59,991 bases of DNA from Pseudomonas defluvii. GTDB lineage: Bacteria > Pseudomonadota > Gammaproteobacteria > Pseudomonadales > Pseudomonadaceae. The stretch covers positions 1-59,991 of the forward strand of contig NZ_MBPN01000021.1 of the NCBI RefSeq assembly GCF_001695625.1. The letters run 5' to 3'. Shown piece by piece: positions 1 to 12,638 of this stretch (the first letter of the stretch is position 1; every line of letters begins with the position of its first letter). The translations under genes and the position numbers were made by a program. The notes beneath the pieces are model-generated. The model saw only the letters and a program-made list of their open reading frames with translations, was not told where the DNA came from and did not search any database.

Positions 1-9
1 GGCTGTGGA

Positions 10-1313
<1,304 letters not shown>

Positions 1314-1685
1314 TTAGCATTCGAAGGCATTTTTCAGCCATTCGAGTGCTTGCCCTGCATGGCCGCGACCTTGCAGGGCAATGACATCGAATCGGCAAGG
1401 GTGCCTGGCCCATCGTGCTTCCTGTTGCAGAAAATGTTCGGCGGCCAGCGCCAGTTTTTCCTGCTTGCGGGCATCGATACTGCCGAGTGCGCCGCCGAAG
1501 CTTGCGTGCAGCCGGTAACGAACTTCGACGAATACTACTGTATCGCTGTCGAGCATGACCAGATCAAGCTCGCCGCGTTTGCATCGCCAGTTCTGCGCCA
1601 GCAGGTGCAGACCTTGTCCCTGAAGGTACTGCAAGGCCTGCTGTTCGGCGGCTTGGCCGGCCTTCTGGCGCGAACTGTCGGGCAT
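1314..1685 (-). CDS. yraN: YraN family protein (UPF0102, endonuclease-like fold)
   Basis: A 123-residue protein of the YraN/UPF0102 family, which has a restriction-endonuclease-like fold. The recognisable signature is the run GELDLVMLDSDTVVFVEVRYR (about residues 38-58, here quoted as separate elements GELDLVM and VFVEVRYR), with acidic and Lys/Arg residues where a nuclease site would be. Its biochemical role is not firmly established. The ATG shares one base with the lpoA stop codon (TAATG), so it is translated from the lpoA message. About 130 bp separate it from the next gene; these bases hold a short inverted repeat but no convincing terminator. Confidence 0.88.
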   Translation of the reverse strand: MPDSSRQKAGQAAEQQALQYLQGQGLHLLAQNWRCKRGELDLVMLDSDTVVFVEVRYRLHASFGGALGSIDARKQEKLALAAEHFLQQEARWARHPCRFDVIALQGRGHAGQALEWLKNAFEC

Positions 1686-3505
1686 TAGCGTGGTGTATCG
1701 GGCAAGCGTTTGACCTGGCCGGCGGAGAACTCCGCCCAGGGCAGTTGGCGTTCGATGCGCTGGCTCTGGCCCATGCTCAGGCTGCCGGAGAAGCCTTCGA
1801 TACGGGTGTCTGGCAGTGCCTTGAGCTGGCTCAGGCGCGGCGCGAGGCTGTACGCATCAATACCCATGGCATAAAGGCGACCCAGGCTGCCGCCGGCTTG
1901 TGGCCATTGGCGAACGACCTGTTGACGCAGCGAATTGCCGGTATCGAGCAGCCATGGGGTTTCGCAGAAGCGAATGCCGTTCATGTCGTTGTACTGGTTG
2001 ACGTCGCCTGAGGCGCTGTACAGGTGCGAGGTTGCGTACACGGGTACGTCGCCGGCGTACTGGAAGTTCAGGGTCGGCTTGATTTGCTGGGCCTGCTGCG
2101 GGGTGGCAGCGAGGAAGATGAAGTCGATGTCCTGGCGGCGTGACGGCTGTGCCGAAACGTTACCGCCTACCGTGCTCTGCAGGCTCTTCGCGCGGCCTTC
2201 GCTTTGGCGCAGTTGGAACAGTTCGGCGATTTGCTGGGCGAGTGCCACAGGCTGGTCGATATGCTCGGCTGCGATCAGGGTGCCGCCTTTGGCTTCCCAG
2301 TCCTGACGGAAGGCCTTGAGCACGCGGTCGCCCCATTCGCCGCGTGGCACCAGGGCTGCAGCGCGGCGCATGCCATCGGCATGAGCGCGGCGGGACACTT
2401 CACGTGCCTCGTCTTCGGCGGCCAGGCCGAACTGGAACAGTTGTGGTGGGTTGCCTTGGCCGACGTCGCTGTAGTTCAGGGCGAGGGTGGTGATAGGCAG
2501 TTGGCTGCGGGTGCTCAGTTGTTTGACCAGTGGTTTTTCCAGCGGGCCGATCACCAGTTGTACGCCGGCAGCCTGTGCCTGACGATAGAAGTCATCCAGG
2601 GATGTCAGGCGCGAGCTGTCGAACACCTGGATTGCAGGTGGTTGCTGGCCGGCTTGCTGGGCTTGCAGGTGTGCAGCCATGAAACCGTCACGTAGGGCGC
2701 GGGCTACCGATGCCAACTGACCTTCCTGCGGCAGCAGCAGGGCAATTTTGGTCAATGGCTGACTGGCCAGTTGCTTGAGTTTTACCAATGGCAGCGGCAG
2801 TTGCAGGGCAGCAGGGTGTTCGCTGTGTTGGCCGCGCCAGGTTTCGATGGCGACCTGTTGCTGTTCCAGCGTGCCTGCGTTTTTCACGGCCAGCGCCAGG
2901 CTGGCCCAACCGGCCAAGGGGTCGCTACCCATGCTGACGCTCTGCAGTTGCTCGCTCGGCAGGGCGGAAACCAGGCTCCAGATGGCTTCGTGGTTGGCGT
3001 TGGCTGCGTTGCCCGCGAGCAATGGTGCCAACTGAACACGCTCCTGGGCAGCCGCCAGGGTTTGGCCGTCGGCCTCAAGGGCGGCGGCGCGCACGCTGTA
3101 GGTACGAGCCTGTTGCTCCTTCGGCAGTTCGCTCAGGCGGGCCAGGCTGGGGTGGCTCAGGGCGCTGAGTGCAGCTTTGGGCTGATTACGGCCCATCGCC
3201 AGTTCGGCGCTCAAGGTGCTGGCAAAGACCTGTTGTGCAGGCTTGAGTGATTCCAGCGGCACCTGCTCAAGAATCTGCGAGGCACGTGCGTTGTCTTTTT
3301 GCGTGTGAGCCAAGTCTGCCGCGCTCAGGCGCAACAGTGCGGCTTTTTCCGGTGTCTTGCTGGTGGCGGCCTGGTCGAGCAGTTGCTCGATGCTGGCATC
3401 TGGAGTGCGTGGCAACTCGCCCAGGCTTGATGAGGGCGAACTGGCGCAGGCTGCCAGCAGGGCAGCGAGACAGAGGGCTGAGAGCAGCCGCAGGCTAGCG
3501 ATCAT
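1685..3505 (-). CDS. lpoA: Penicillin-binding protein activator LpoA (outer-membrane lipoprotein)
   Basis: A 606-residue lipoprotein: signal peptide with lipobox LAAC (Cys about 20), a helical TPR-like N-terminal half (about 30-250) and a C-terminal periplasmic-binding-protein-like domain (about 255-600). LpoA reaches from the outer membrane through the peptidoglycan to activate the bifunctional synthase PBP1a. The length matches the Pseudomonas form. It is the first gene of the leftward group lpoA-yraN-gmhA-dolP and is divergent from rsmI, as in many gammaproteobacteria. Alanine-, leucine- and glutamine-rich composition is normal for the family. Confidence 0.92.
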   Translation of the reverse strand: MIASLRLLSALCLAALLAACASSPSSSLGELPRTPDASIEQLLDQAATSKTPEKAALLRLSAADLAHTQKDNARASQILEQVPLESLKPAQQVFASTLSAELAMGRNQPKAALSALSHPSLARLSELPKEQQARTYSVRAAALEADGQTLAAAQERVQLAPLLAGNAANANHEAIWSLVSALPSEQLQSVSMGSDPLAGWASLALAVKNAGTLEQQQVAIETWRGQHSEHPAALQLPLPLVKLKQLASQPLTKIALLLPQEGQLASVARALRDGFMAAHLQAQQAGQQPPAIQVFDSSRLTSLDDFYRQAQAAGVQLVIGPLEKPLVKQLSTRSQLPITTLALNYSDVGQGNPPQLFQFGLAAEDEAREVSRRAHADGMRRAAALVPRGEWGDRVLKAFRQDWEAKGGTLIAAEHIDQPVALAQQIAELFQLRQSEGRAKSLQSTVGGNVSAQPSRRQDIDFIFLAATPQQAQQIKPTLNFQYAGDVPVYATSHLYSASGDVNQYNDMNGIRFCETPWLLDTGNSLRQQVVRQWPQAGGSLGRLYAMGIDAYSLAPRLSQLKALPDTRIEGFSGSLSMGQSQRIERQLPWAEFSAGQVKRLPDTPR

Positions 3506-3545
3506 GTAAATGTCCTGTTACTCGATCAAATTAACCTGCAATTGT

Positions 3546-3565
3546 ACCCAAGCGCTTGCTTGGGT
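3546..3565. repeat. Perfect inverted repeat between lpoA and rsmI
   Basis: The arms ACCCAAGC and GCTTGGGT are separated by GCTT. The repeat lies about 40 bp in front of the lpoA ATG, immediately upstream of a leftward -10-like TACAAT (3541-3546 on the complementary strand). It could be an operator for lpoA or just a hairpin. No regulator can be named from sequence. Confidence 0.4.
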
Positions 3566-3654
3566 GCGATCTCGCTGGCGCTAAACCTTCACTATAGGTC
3601 GCTCGGCTTCGTGCCAGGCAGGTCTTGGTTACGCATTGTTGCTGGCGATCGGGC

Positions 3655-3660
3655 TACAAT
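3655..3660 (+). promoter_or_regulatory. Candidate -10 element for rsmI
   Basis: TACAAT matches a sigma-70 -10 hexamer in five of six positions and lies about 33 bp before the rsmI start. No good -35 hexamer is visible at the right distance, so this is a weak call. Confidence 0.3.
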
Positions 3661-3692
3661 GGCGCCTTTGATCTCGATGATGGGTGTGTGCT

Positions 3693-4568
3693 GTGACCGA
3701 TGTTTCAGGTGCTTCCAATTCCACTGCCGGTACGTTGTACGTAGTGGCCACGCCGATTGGCAATCTGGATGACATCAGTGCGCGCGCCCTGAAGATTCTG
3801 AGTAGTGTGGCGCTGATCGCGGCCGAGGACACCCGGCACTCGGTGCGGCTGCTGCAGCACTTCGGGATCAACACACCCTTGGCGGCGTGTCATGAGCACA
3901 ATGAGCGTGACGAGGGTAATCGCTTCATTACCCGTTTGCAGGCCGGCGACAGTGTTGCGCTGATTTCCGATGCGGGTACGCCGTTGATTTCCGACCCGGG
4001 CTATCACCTGGTCCGGCAGGCGCGCGCAGCGGGTATTGCGGTGGTGCCTGTCCCTGGCGCGTGTGCCTTGATTGCGGCGCTGTCCGCCGCGGGCTTGCCG
4101 TCCGATCGTTTCATTTTCGAAGGGTTTCTGCCGGCCAAGGCTGTCGGGCGCAAGGCGCGCCTGAGCCAGCTCAAGGAGGAGCCGCGTACATTGATCTTCT
4201 ACGAAGCGCCGCATCGAATCCTCGAGTGCCTGCAGGATATGGAGTCGGTGTTTGGCGCTGAGCGCCCGGCACTTCTGGCGCGTGAGTTGACCAAAACGTT
4301 CGAGACGCTCAAGGGGTTGCCGCTGGCCGAGTTGCGTGCCTTTGTTGAGTCCGACAGTAATCAGCAGCGCGGAGAGTGCGTGGTGCTGGTTGCCGGTTGG
4401 GTGGCACCGGAGGATGAGCAGGTCGTCAGTGCCGAGGCGATGCGTGTGCTCGATCTGCTGCTTGCAGAAATGCCGCTCAAGCGTGCAGCTGCATTGGCTG
4501 CGGAAATTACCGGTGTACGCAAGAATGTTTTGTATCAAGTTGCCTTGGAAAAACAGAAAGGCGAGTGA
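3693..4568 (+). CDS. rsmI: 16S rRNA (cytidine 1402-2'-O)-methyltransferase RsmI
   Basis: A 291-residue SAM-dependent methyltransferase of the tetrapyrrole-methylase fold. It carries the N-terminal signature VVATPIGNLDDI (about residues 15-26), the segment AAEDTRHS and the glycine-rich run SDAGTPLISDPG (about 90-101), all diagnostic of RsmI. It methylates the ribose of C1402 in the decoding centre of 16S rRNA. Two in-frame GTG codons (3684 and 3693) can serve as start. I chose 3693 because the resulting N-terminus MTDVSG has the usual family length. It is divergent from lpoA and followed by rnpB, as in other Pseudomonas. Confidence 0.9.
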   Translation: MTDVSGASNSTAGTLYVVATPIGNLDDISARALKILSSVALIAAEDTRHSVRLLQHFGINTPLAACHEHNERDEGNRFITRLQAGDSVALISDAGTPLISDPGYHLVRQARAAGIAVVPVPGACALIAALSAAGLPSDRFIFEGFLPAKAVGRKARLSQLKEEPRTLIFYEAPHRILECLQDMESVFGAERPALLARELTKTFETLKGLPLAELRAFVESDSNQQRGECVVLVAGWVAPEDEQVVSAEAMRVLDLLLAEMPLKRAAALAAEITGVRKNVLYQVALEKQKGE

Positions 4569-4597
4569 TATCACCTGGCCATTCTTTCTATTTAAGC

Positions 4598-4626
4598 TTG
4601 TTCTTGAGCCTTTCAACCGTTAACCT
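4598..4626 (+). promoter_or_regulatory. Candidate rnpB promoter
   Basis: TTGTTC (4598-4603) and TAACCT (4621-4626) are separated by 17 bp and are followed by a GC-rich discriminator, TCGCGGC, before the mature RNA 5' end near 4634. Spacing and discriminator fit a stable-RNA promoter, although the -10 hexamer is a poor match. Confidence 0.4.
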
Positions 4627-4633
4627 TCGCGGC

Positions 4634-4993
4634 GGAGAGTCGATTGGACAGTCGCTGCCTTCTTTTGTTCTGCAAAAGAGGGGGGAGGAAAGTCCGGGCT
4701 CCATAGGGCAGAGTGCCAGGTAATGCCTGGGGGGCGCGAGCCTACGGAAAGTGCCACAGAAAATAACCGCCTAAGTACTTCGGTACCGGTAAGGGTGAAA
4801 AGGTGCGGTAAGAGCGCACCGCACGTCTGGTAACAGTTCGTGGCTAGGTAAACCCCACTCGGAGCAAGACCAAATAGGGTTCCATATGGCGCGGCCCGCG
4901 TTGGAACCGGGTAGGTTGCTAAAGGCGTCCAGTGATGGCCGTCGTAGAGGAATGACTGTCCTCGACAGAACCCGGCTTACAGATCGACTCTCC
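4634..4993 (+). ncRNA. rnpB: RNase P RNA (M1 RNA), class A
   Basis: The catalytic RNA of RNase P, which trims tRNA 5' leaders. The conserved segments are visible in order: GAGGAAAGTCCGGGC near 4685, the ACAGAAAATAACCGCC block near 4756 and AACCCGGCTTACAG near 4970. The 5' end GGAGAGTCGAT pairs with the 3' end ATCGACTCTCC, closing helix P1 and setting the ends at about 4634 and 4993. The length of about 360 nt is normal for class A RNA. A short pyrimidine tract (CCTTTTTCCCTCCCC) follows and may help termination. The position between rsmI and mraZ is conserved in Pseudomonas. Confidence 0.96.
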
Positions 4994-5201
4994 ACCTTTT
5001 TCCCTCCCCTGCTTGAATCGATAGCAGACTCGCTTTGGTAATACCGAAAAAATCTTACTCTTGAGAAACTACTTTAAGTTCGCACTCCATCCGTTTGAGT
5101 GAGCTCGCAATTTATCGTCAAAAATCCCTCCGATAAGTCTCTTCATTATCCAATGTTGCGCTAAATCTCCGATCTGTAAGGGTTTTCCCTATAAGGGTGC
5201 C

Positions 5202-5231
5202 TTGACGGTGTGGTGGGCGGATTCCTATAGT
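5202..5231 (+). promoter_or_regulatory. Sigma-70 promoter of the dcw cluster (mraZ promoter)
   Basis: TTGACG (5202-5207), an 18-bp spacer and TATAGT (5226-5231) form a strong sigma-70 promoter, with transcription expected to start near 5238 and to give a leader of about 67 nt before the mraZ GTG. It is the only convincing promoter I see ahead of the wall and division genes. The gene-free stretch 4994-5201 is relatively AT-rich and shows nothing else that I can name. Confidence 0.75.
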
Positions 5232-5239
5232 GTGCGCAA

Positions 5240-5264
5240 GTGGCAGAAAGTGGCATGAAGTGGG
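5240..5264 (+). promoter_or_regulatory. MraZ operator: three direct repeats at 10-bp spacing
   Basis: GTGGC (5240-5244), GTGGC (5250-5254) and GTGGG (5260-5264) recur with an exact 10-bp period, each preceded by AA. This is the arrangement known for MraZ binding sites upstream of mraZ, and it lies just downstream of the predicted transcription start. A fourth GTGGG (5213-5217) sits in the promoter spacer but out of phase. MraZ bound here would repress the whole cluster. Confidence 0.7.
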
Positions 5265-5304
5265 TTTTCAGGCACAAAAAACAAACAATTAGGGAAGCGC
5301 AGCC

Positions 5305-5760
5305 GTGTTCCGCGGAGCAAACGCTATCAACCTCGACGCCAAGGGCCGTCTCGCAATGCCGAGCCGGTACCGTGACGAGCTTGATTCGCGCAGTTCCGGG
5401 CAATTGATCGTGACAATTGATGCCGTTGACCCCTGTTTGTGTGTCTACCCGCTTGATGAATGGGAAATTATTGAAGCCAAGTTGCGTGCCTTGCCGTCAT
5501 TGCGTGAAGAGAACCGCCGTCTGCAGCGTTTGCTGATCGGCAATGCGGTGGATCTGGAGCTTGATGGCAGTGGGCGCTTCCTGGTGCCTCCGCGTTTGCG
5601 TGAGTACGCCAAGCTCGACAAGCGCGCGATGCTTGTGGGGCAACTGAACAAATTCCAATTGTGGGACGAGGATGCCTGGAATGCTGTTGCTGCAGCAGAC
5701 CTGGCGGCCATTCAACAACCGGGCGCCATGCCTGATGAACTACGTGATTTGATCCTGTGA
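5305..5760 (+). CDS. mraZ: Transcriptional regulator MraZ
   Basis: A 151-residue protein with two AbrB-like (SpoVT/AbrB) half-domains, starting [20 protein letters not shown] with the conserved DxKGR element; the second copy, [14 protein letters not shown], is at about residues 87-100. MraZ assembles into a ring and binds repeated GTGG-type sites upstream of its own gene, repressing the dcw cluster. Translation starts at GTG, with AGGGAAG about 10 bp upstream. The gene overlaps rsmH by four bases (GTGA). The length is typical. Confidence 0.95.
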   Translation: MFRGANAINLDAKGRLAMPSRYRDELDSRSSGQLIVTIDAVDPCLCVYPLDEWEIIEAKLRALPSLREENRRLQRLLIGNAVDLELDGSGRFLVPPRLREYAKLDKRAMLVGQLNKFQLWDEDAWNAVAAADLAAIQQPGAMPDELRDLIL

Positions 5761-6700
5761 CTATAGATAGCGGCTTTAACCACATCACCGTGCTGCTTGA
5801 CGAAGCCGTCGAGGCTCTCGCCATACGCGCCGATGGCTGCTACCTGGACGGCACGTTCGGTCGTGGCGGTCACAGCCGTTTGATCCTTCGGCATTTGGGG
5901 CCGCAAGGGCGACTGCTCGGCTTCGATAAAGATCCTCAAGCGATTGCAACCGGGCAAGCGCTGGCGGCCGAAGACGGCCGCTTTGTTATTGTGCAGCGCA
6001 GTTTTGCCGAACTGGGTGCAGAGGTTTCCGCGCGCGGCCTGGCCGGCAAGGTCAGTGGCGTGCTGCTTGATCTGGGCGTTTCCTCGCCTCAGCTGGATGA
6101 CCCCGAGCGCGGTTTCAGCTTTTTGAACGATGGCCCTCTGGATATGCGCATGGACCCTTCGCGGGGTATCAGTGCGGCAGAATTCATTGCTACGGCGCCC
6201 GAAGAGGAAATTGCCCGGGTATTCAAGGAGTACGGCGAGGAGCGTTTCGCCAAGCGGATGGCCCGTGCCGTGGTCGAGCGTCGTCAGGTGCAGCCGTTTA
6301 CCCGTACCGCAGACCTCGCCGAAGTGCTCAAGGTAGCCAATCCGGCATGGGAGAAGGGCAAGAACCCGGCAACCCGTGCATTCCAGGGGCTGCGCATTCA
6401 CGTCAATAACGAGCTGGGCGATCTTGAGGCTGGCCTGGAGGCTGCGCTCGAGATGCTGGAGATCGGCGGTCGTCTGGTGGTGATCAGCTTCCACTCCCTG
6501 GAAGACCGGATCGTCAAACTGTTCATGCGCAAACTGGTCAAGGGTGAGGCCGATAACCTGCCACGCAACCTGCCTGTACAGCACAAGCCTTTCGAGCCGA
6601 AGATCAAGGTGCACGGCAAGGCGCAGTTCGCCTCCGACGCTGAGCTCAAGGCTAACCCGCGTTCGCGTAGCGCGGTCATGCGGGTTGCGGAGAAGCTGCG

Positions 6701-6704
<4 letters not shown>
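5757..6704 (+). CDS. rsmH: 16S rRNA (cytosine 1402-N4)-methyltransferase RsmH
   Basis: A 315-residue SAM methyltransferase (formerly MraW) with motif [13 protein letters not shown] (about residues 28-39) and the [12 protein letters not shown] block (about 102-113). It adds the N4-methyl group of m4Cm1402, the same nucleotide whose ribose is methylated by RsmI encoded 2 kb upstream, so both enzymes for that modification lie in this window. The GTG start overlaps the mraZ stop, and its own stop overlaps the ftsL start (GTGA). Confidence 0.95.
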
Positions 6705-8726
<2,022 letters not shown>

Positions 8727-8727
<1 letters not shown>

Positions 8728-10190
8728 TGACAATGCCATTGAGTAAGCTGTTCGCCCAAGCCTCGCGCGATCCATTGATTCGCGAGCTGACGCTCGACAG
8801 TCGTAACGTGCGTCCTGGCGATCTGTTCCTGGCGGTGCCGGGTACGCGTGTGGACGGGCGCGAGCACATTGCCGATGCGCTGGCGCGCGGTGCCGCGGCT
8901 GTTGCCTATGAGGCTGACGGCGCCAGCGTATTGCCGCTTACGGATGTGCCGTTGATTCCGGTCAAGGGCCTGGCTGCCCAGTTGTCGGACATCGCGGGGC
9001 GTTTCTATGGCGAGCCCAGCCGTCTGCTGGACCTGGTGGGTGTCACTGGAACCAACGGCAAGACCAGTGTGACTCAGTTGGTGGCTCAGGCGTTGGACCG
9101 TCTTGGCCAGCACTGCGGTCTGATCGGTACCTTGGGCACCGGGTTTTATGGTGCTTTGCAAAGTGGCCGCCTGACGACGCCTGACCCTATTGCGGTACAG
9201 GCCACGCTCAACGATCTGAAAAACCAGGGCGCTCGTGCGGTGGCCATGGAAGTGTCCTCTCACGCGTTGGATCAAGGCCGGGTCGCAGCCCTTGCGTTCG
9301 ATATTGCTGTGATGACCAATTTGTCGCGTGATCATCTGGATTACCACGGCAGCATGCAGGACTACGAGGCTGCCAAGGCACGCCTGTTTGCCTGGCCGAA
9401 CCTGCGGTGCCGGGTGGTCAACCTGGACGACGACTTTGGTCGCCGCCTCGCTGCCGAATCCAGTGATGCGCGTCTTATCAGCTACAGCTTGATCGATGCC
9501 GAGGCCTCGCTTTATTGCCGCGAAGCTCACTTCGATGATGATGGCGTGCGCGCCGTGATCGTGACGGCTCAGGGCGAACGTACCCTGCGTAGCCGACTGC
9601 TTGGGCGCTTCAATCTGAGCAATATGCTGGCTGCGGTCGGCACATTGCTGGCGCTGGATTACCCGCTGGATGAAATTCTCAAGGTCACCCCCGAACTGGA
9701 TGGGCCGGTTGGGCGCATGCAGCGCCTGGGTGGCGGCAAGCGGCCTTTGGTGGTGGTCGATTACGCACATACCCCGGACGCCTTGGAAAAGGTACTTGAA
9801 GCTCTGCGCCCGCACGCCAAGGGGCAGTTGTTGTGCCTGTTCGGGTGCGGTGGTGACCGTGATCGCGGCAAACGACCGCTGATGGCGCAGGTTGCCGAGC
9901 GTCTGGCTGATCGTGTGCTGGTCACTGACGACAACCCGCGCAGTGAAGATCCGCAACAGATTTTTGCGGACATTCGTGCAGGCTTCGATGACGTGACAGC
10001 CGTCGAATTCGTTGCCGGGCGCGGTGAAGCCATCGCCCAACTGATCGCCAGTGTGGCGGCCGATGATGTCGTCGTCCTGGCCGGCAAAGGGCACGAAGAT
10101 TATCAAGAGATCAATGGCCAGCGGCATGCGTTCTCCGATCTGGTTGAAGCCGAGCGCGCGTTGAGCGCCTGGGAGGTTACTCATGCTTAA
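8727..10190 (+). CDS. murE: UDP-MurNAc-L-Ala-D-Glu:meso-diaminopimelate ligase MurE
   Basis: A 487-residue three-domain Mur ligase. The ATP-binding loop is GVTGTNGKTS (residues 105-114), and the DNPR motif that selects meso-diaminopimelate over lysine is at about 402-405, as expected for a Gram-negative. It adds the third residue of the stem peptide in the cytoplasm. It overlaps murF by eight bases. An in-frame ATG two codons downstream (8733) is a minor alternative start. Confidence 0.96.
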
Positions 10191-11550
10191 GCCACTGTCG
10201 CTCAGCGAGTTGACCGTAGCATTGCAGGCATGTGTGCATGGCAGTGATGCCACGTTCAATGGCGTCAGTATCGACAGCCGTGCAATTACCCCGGGGCAGC
10301 TGTTCGTGGCGCTGACCGGGCCGCGTTTCGATGGGCACGACTACCTGAACGATGTTGCAGCCAAGGGGGCTGTGGCGGCGTTGGTCGAGCGTGAAGTGCC
10401 AGGTACTGATTTGCCACAGCTGATCGTGGCCGACAGTCGTCTGGCACTGGGCCAACTGGGTGCGCTGAACCGTGCCCGGTTCGACAAGCCTGTCGCGGCG
10501 ATTACCGGCTCTAGCGGTAAAACCACGGTTAAAGAGATGCTCGCCAGTATCCTGCGCACCCGTGGGCCGGTGTTGGCCACCCGTGGCAATCTGAACAACG
10601 ACCTTGGCGCGCCATTGACGCTGCTGGAGTTGGCATCGGAGCACACTGCGGCGGTTATTGAGCTGGGTGCTTCGCGCATCGGCGAAATCGCCTACACCGT
10701 TGGCCTGACCCGGCCGCATGTCGCCTTGATCAACAATGCCGGTACGGCTCATGTCGGTGAATTTGGCGGTCCGGAAAAGATTGTTGAAGCCAAAGGTGAA
10801 ATCCTTGAGGGCCTGGATCAGGATGGCGTGGCTATCCTCAACCTTGATGACAAGGCGTTCGCTACCTGGAAGCAACGTGCAGGCGATCGCCGTGTGATCA
10901 GTTTTGCGCTGAACAATGCTGCCGCTGATTTCCATGCCACTGCGCTTGATCGCGATGTGCGCGGTTGCCCCGCATTCGACTTGCGTAGCCCTCTGGGTTC
11001 GGCGCGGGTGCAGTTGAACCTGCTCGGCACGCACAACGTCAGCAATGCCTTGGCTGCCGCCGCTGCCGCCTATGCCTTTGGTCTGACACTTGAAGGTATT
11101 GTTGCCGGCCTGAATGCCGTGCAGCCCGTCAAGGGCCGCACCGTGGTACAGATGGCTGCAAATGGCGTTCGGGTGATCGATGACACTTACAACGCAAACC
11201 CCACCTCCATGTGTGCTGCCGTTGATATACTCGCCGGCTTTTCCGGGCGCACTGTTCTGGTGCTCGGGGATATTGGCGAACTGGGCCAGTGGGCCGAGGA
11301 AGGGCACCGGCAGGTGGGCGACTACGCCAAAGACAAGGTTTCGGCACTCTATGCCGTAGGGCCAATGATGGCTCACGCTGTTAAGGCGTTTGGCATCAAT
11401 GCCCGCCACTTCGCTACTCAAGCCGACCTGATCGAAGCCGTTCGTGGCGAGCAGGCTGGCAATACCACCATTTTGATCAAGGGTTCGCGCAGCGCTGCGA
11501 TGGAAAACGTCGTGGCGGCCTTGTGCGGTTCCAGCGGGGAGAAACATTAA
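10183..11550 (+). CDS. murF: UDP-MurNAc-tripeptide:D-alanyl-D-alanine ligase MurF
   Basis: A 455-residue Mur ligase with the P-loop [13 protein letters not shown] (about residues 106-118) and the downstream [11 protein letters not shown] block (about 333-343) characteristic of MurF. It attaches the D-Ala-D-Ala dipeptide, made by Ddl encoded in the same cluster, to complete the pentapeptide precursor. Its start lies within the last codons of murE, and its stop TAA shares one base with the mraY ATG. Confidence 0.95.
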   Translation: MLKPLSLSELTVALQACVHGSDATFNGVSIDSRAITPGQLFVALTGPRFDGHDYLNDVAAKGAVAALVEREVPGTDLPQLIVADSRLALGQLGALNRARFDKPVAAITGSSGKTTVKEMLASILRTRGPVLATRGNLNNDLGAPLTLLELASEHTAAVIELGASRIGEIAYTVGLTRPHVALINNAGTAHVGEFGGPEKIVEAKGEILEGLDQDGVAILNLDDKAFATWKQRAGDRRVISFALNNAAADFHATALDRDVRGCPAFDLRSPLGSARVQLNLLGTHNVSNALAAAAAAYAFGLTLEGIVAGLNAVQPVKGRTVVQMAANGVRVIDDTYNANPTSMCAAVDILAGFSGRTVLVLGDIGELGQWAEEGHRQVGDYAKDKVSALYAVGPMMAHAVKAFGINARHFATQADLIEAVRGEQAGNTTILIKGSRSAAMENVVAALCGSSGEKH

Positions 11551-12632
11551 TGCTGCTGCTGTTGGCCGAGTATCTGCAACAGTTCTACAAAGGCTTCGCG
11601 GTCTTTCAGTACCTGACCCTGCGCGGGATTCTGGGTGTGCTGACGGCGTTGTCGCTGGCCCTGTGCCTGGGGCCCTGGATGATCCGCACGCTGCAGATTC
11701 GCCAGATCGGTCAGGCGGTGCGTAATGACGGCCCGCAATCGCACTTGTCCAAGTCCGGTACCCCGACCATGGGTGGTGCCTTGATCCTGTCGGCCATTGC
11801 CATCAGTACGCTGCTTTGGGCTGACCTGAGCAACCGTTATGTGTGGGTCGTGCTGATCGTCACGCTGCTGTTTGGCGCCATTGGTTGGGTTGACGACTAC
11901 CGCAAGGTGATTGAAAAGAATTCGCGTGGCCTGCCGAGCCGCTGGAAGTATTTCTGGCAATCGGTGTTCGGCCTGGGCGCTGCGATCTTCCTGTACATGA
12001 CGGCACCGACCAGCGTCGAGACCACGCTGATCGTACCGATGCTCAAGGATGTCACCATTCCGTTGGGCATTGGCTTCGTGGTGCTGACCTATTTCGTGAT
12101 CGTCGGTTCGAGTAACGCGGTCAACCTGACCGATGGACTCGATGGCCTGGCCATTCTGCCCACGGTGATGGTTGGCGGCGCCTTGGGTATCTTCTGCTAC
12201 CTGTCGGGTAACGTGAAGTTTGCTGAATACCTGCTGATTCCTTATGTACCGGGCTCTGGCGAGCTGATCGTGTTCTGTGGCGCCTTGATCGGTGCGGGCC
12301 TGGGTTTCCTCTGGTTCAACACCTATCCGGCTCAGGTCTTCATGGGTGATGTCGGCGCGCTGGCACTGGGTGCTGCACTGGGCACCATTGCCGTGATCGT
12401 CCGCCAGGAGATCGTGTTGTTCATCATGGGCGGCATTTTCGTCATGGAGACCCTGTCGGTGGTCATCCAGGTGGCGTCCTTTAAATTGACCGGTCGTCGT
12501 GTGTTCCGCATGGCGCCTATCCACCACCACTTTGAACTCAAAGGCTGGCCCGAGCCGCGTGTGATCGTCCGTTTCTGGATTATCACCGTGATTCTGGTGC
12601 TGATTGGCCTTGCCACCCTGAAACTGAGGTAG
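11550..12632 (+). CDS. mraY: Phospho-MurNAc-pentapeptide translocase MraY
   Basis: A 360-residue integral membrane enzyme with about ten transmembrane segments. It moves phospho-MurNAc-pentapeptide onto undecaprenyl phosphate, forming lipid I. Visible family features are GTPTMGG (about residues 70-76), the [13 protein letters not shown] block with catalytic aspartates (about 191-203), [11 protein letters not shown] and the triple-His loop HHHFELKGW (about 325-333). The start is the ATG overlapping the murF stop (TAATG); an upstream in-frame extension inside murF is not family-like. Confidence 0.96.
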   Translation: MLLLLAEYLQQFYKGFAVFQYLTLRGILGVLTALSLALCLGPWMIRTLQIRQIGQAVRNDGPQSHLSKSGTPTMGGALILSAIAISTLLWADLSNRYVWVVLIVTLLFGAIGWVDDYRKVIEKNSRGLPSRWKYFWQSVFGLGAAIFLYMTAPTSVETTLIVPMLKDVTIPLGIGFVVLTYFVIVGSSNAVNLTDGLDGLAILPTVMVGGALGIFCYLSGNVKFAEYLLIPYVPGSGELIVFCGALIGAGLGFLWFNTYPAQVFMGDVGALALGAALGTIAVIVRQEIVLFIMGGIFVMETLSVVIQVASFKLTGRRVFRMAPIHHHFELKGWPEPRVIVRFWIITVILVLIGLATLKLR

Positions 12633-12638
12633 ACACGC

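Noticed and set aside
4994..5201. Possible small gene or sRNA between rnpB and the mraZ promoter
   Set aside because: There is no frame with a ribosome site, and no promoter-terminator pair. The stretch is merely AT-rich.
10177..11547. Long open frame antisense to murF
   Set aside because: It mirrors the codon structure of murF in a high-GC genome; the product is His/Gln-rich without a domain. The same holds for the long antisense frames opposite mraY, murC, ftsA-ftsZ, secA and groEL.
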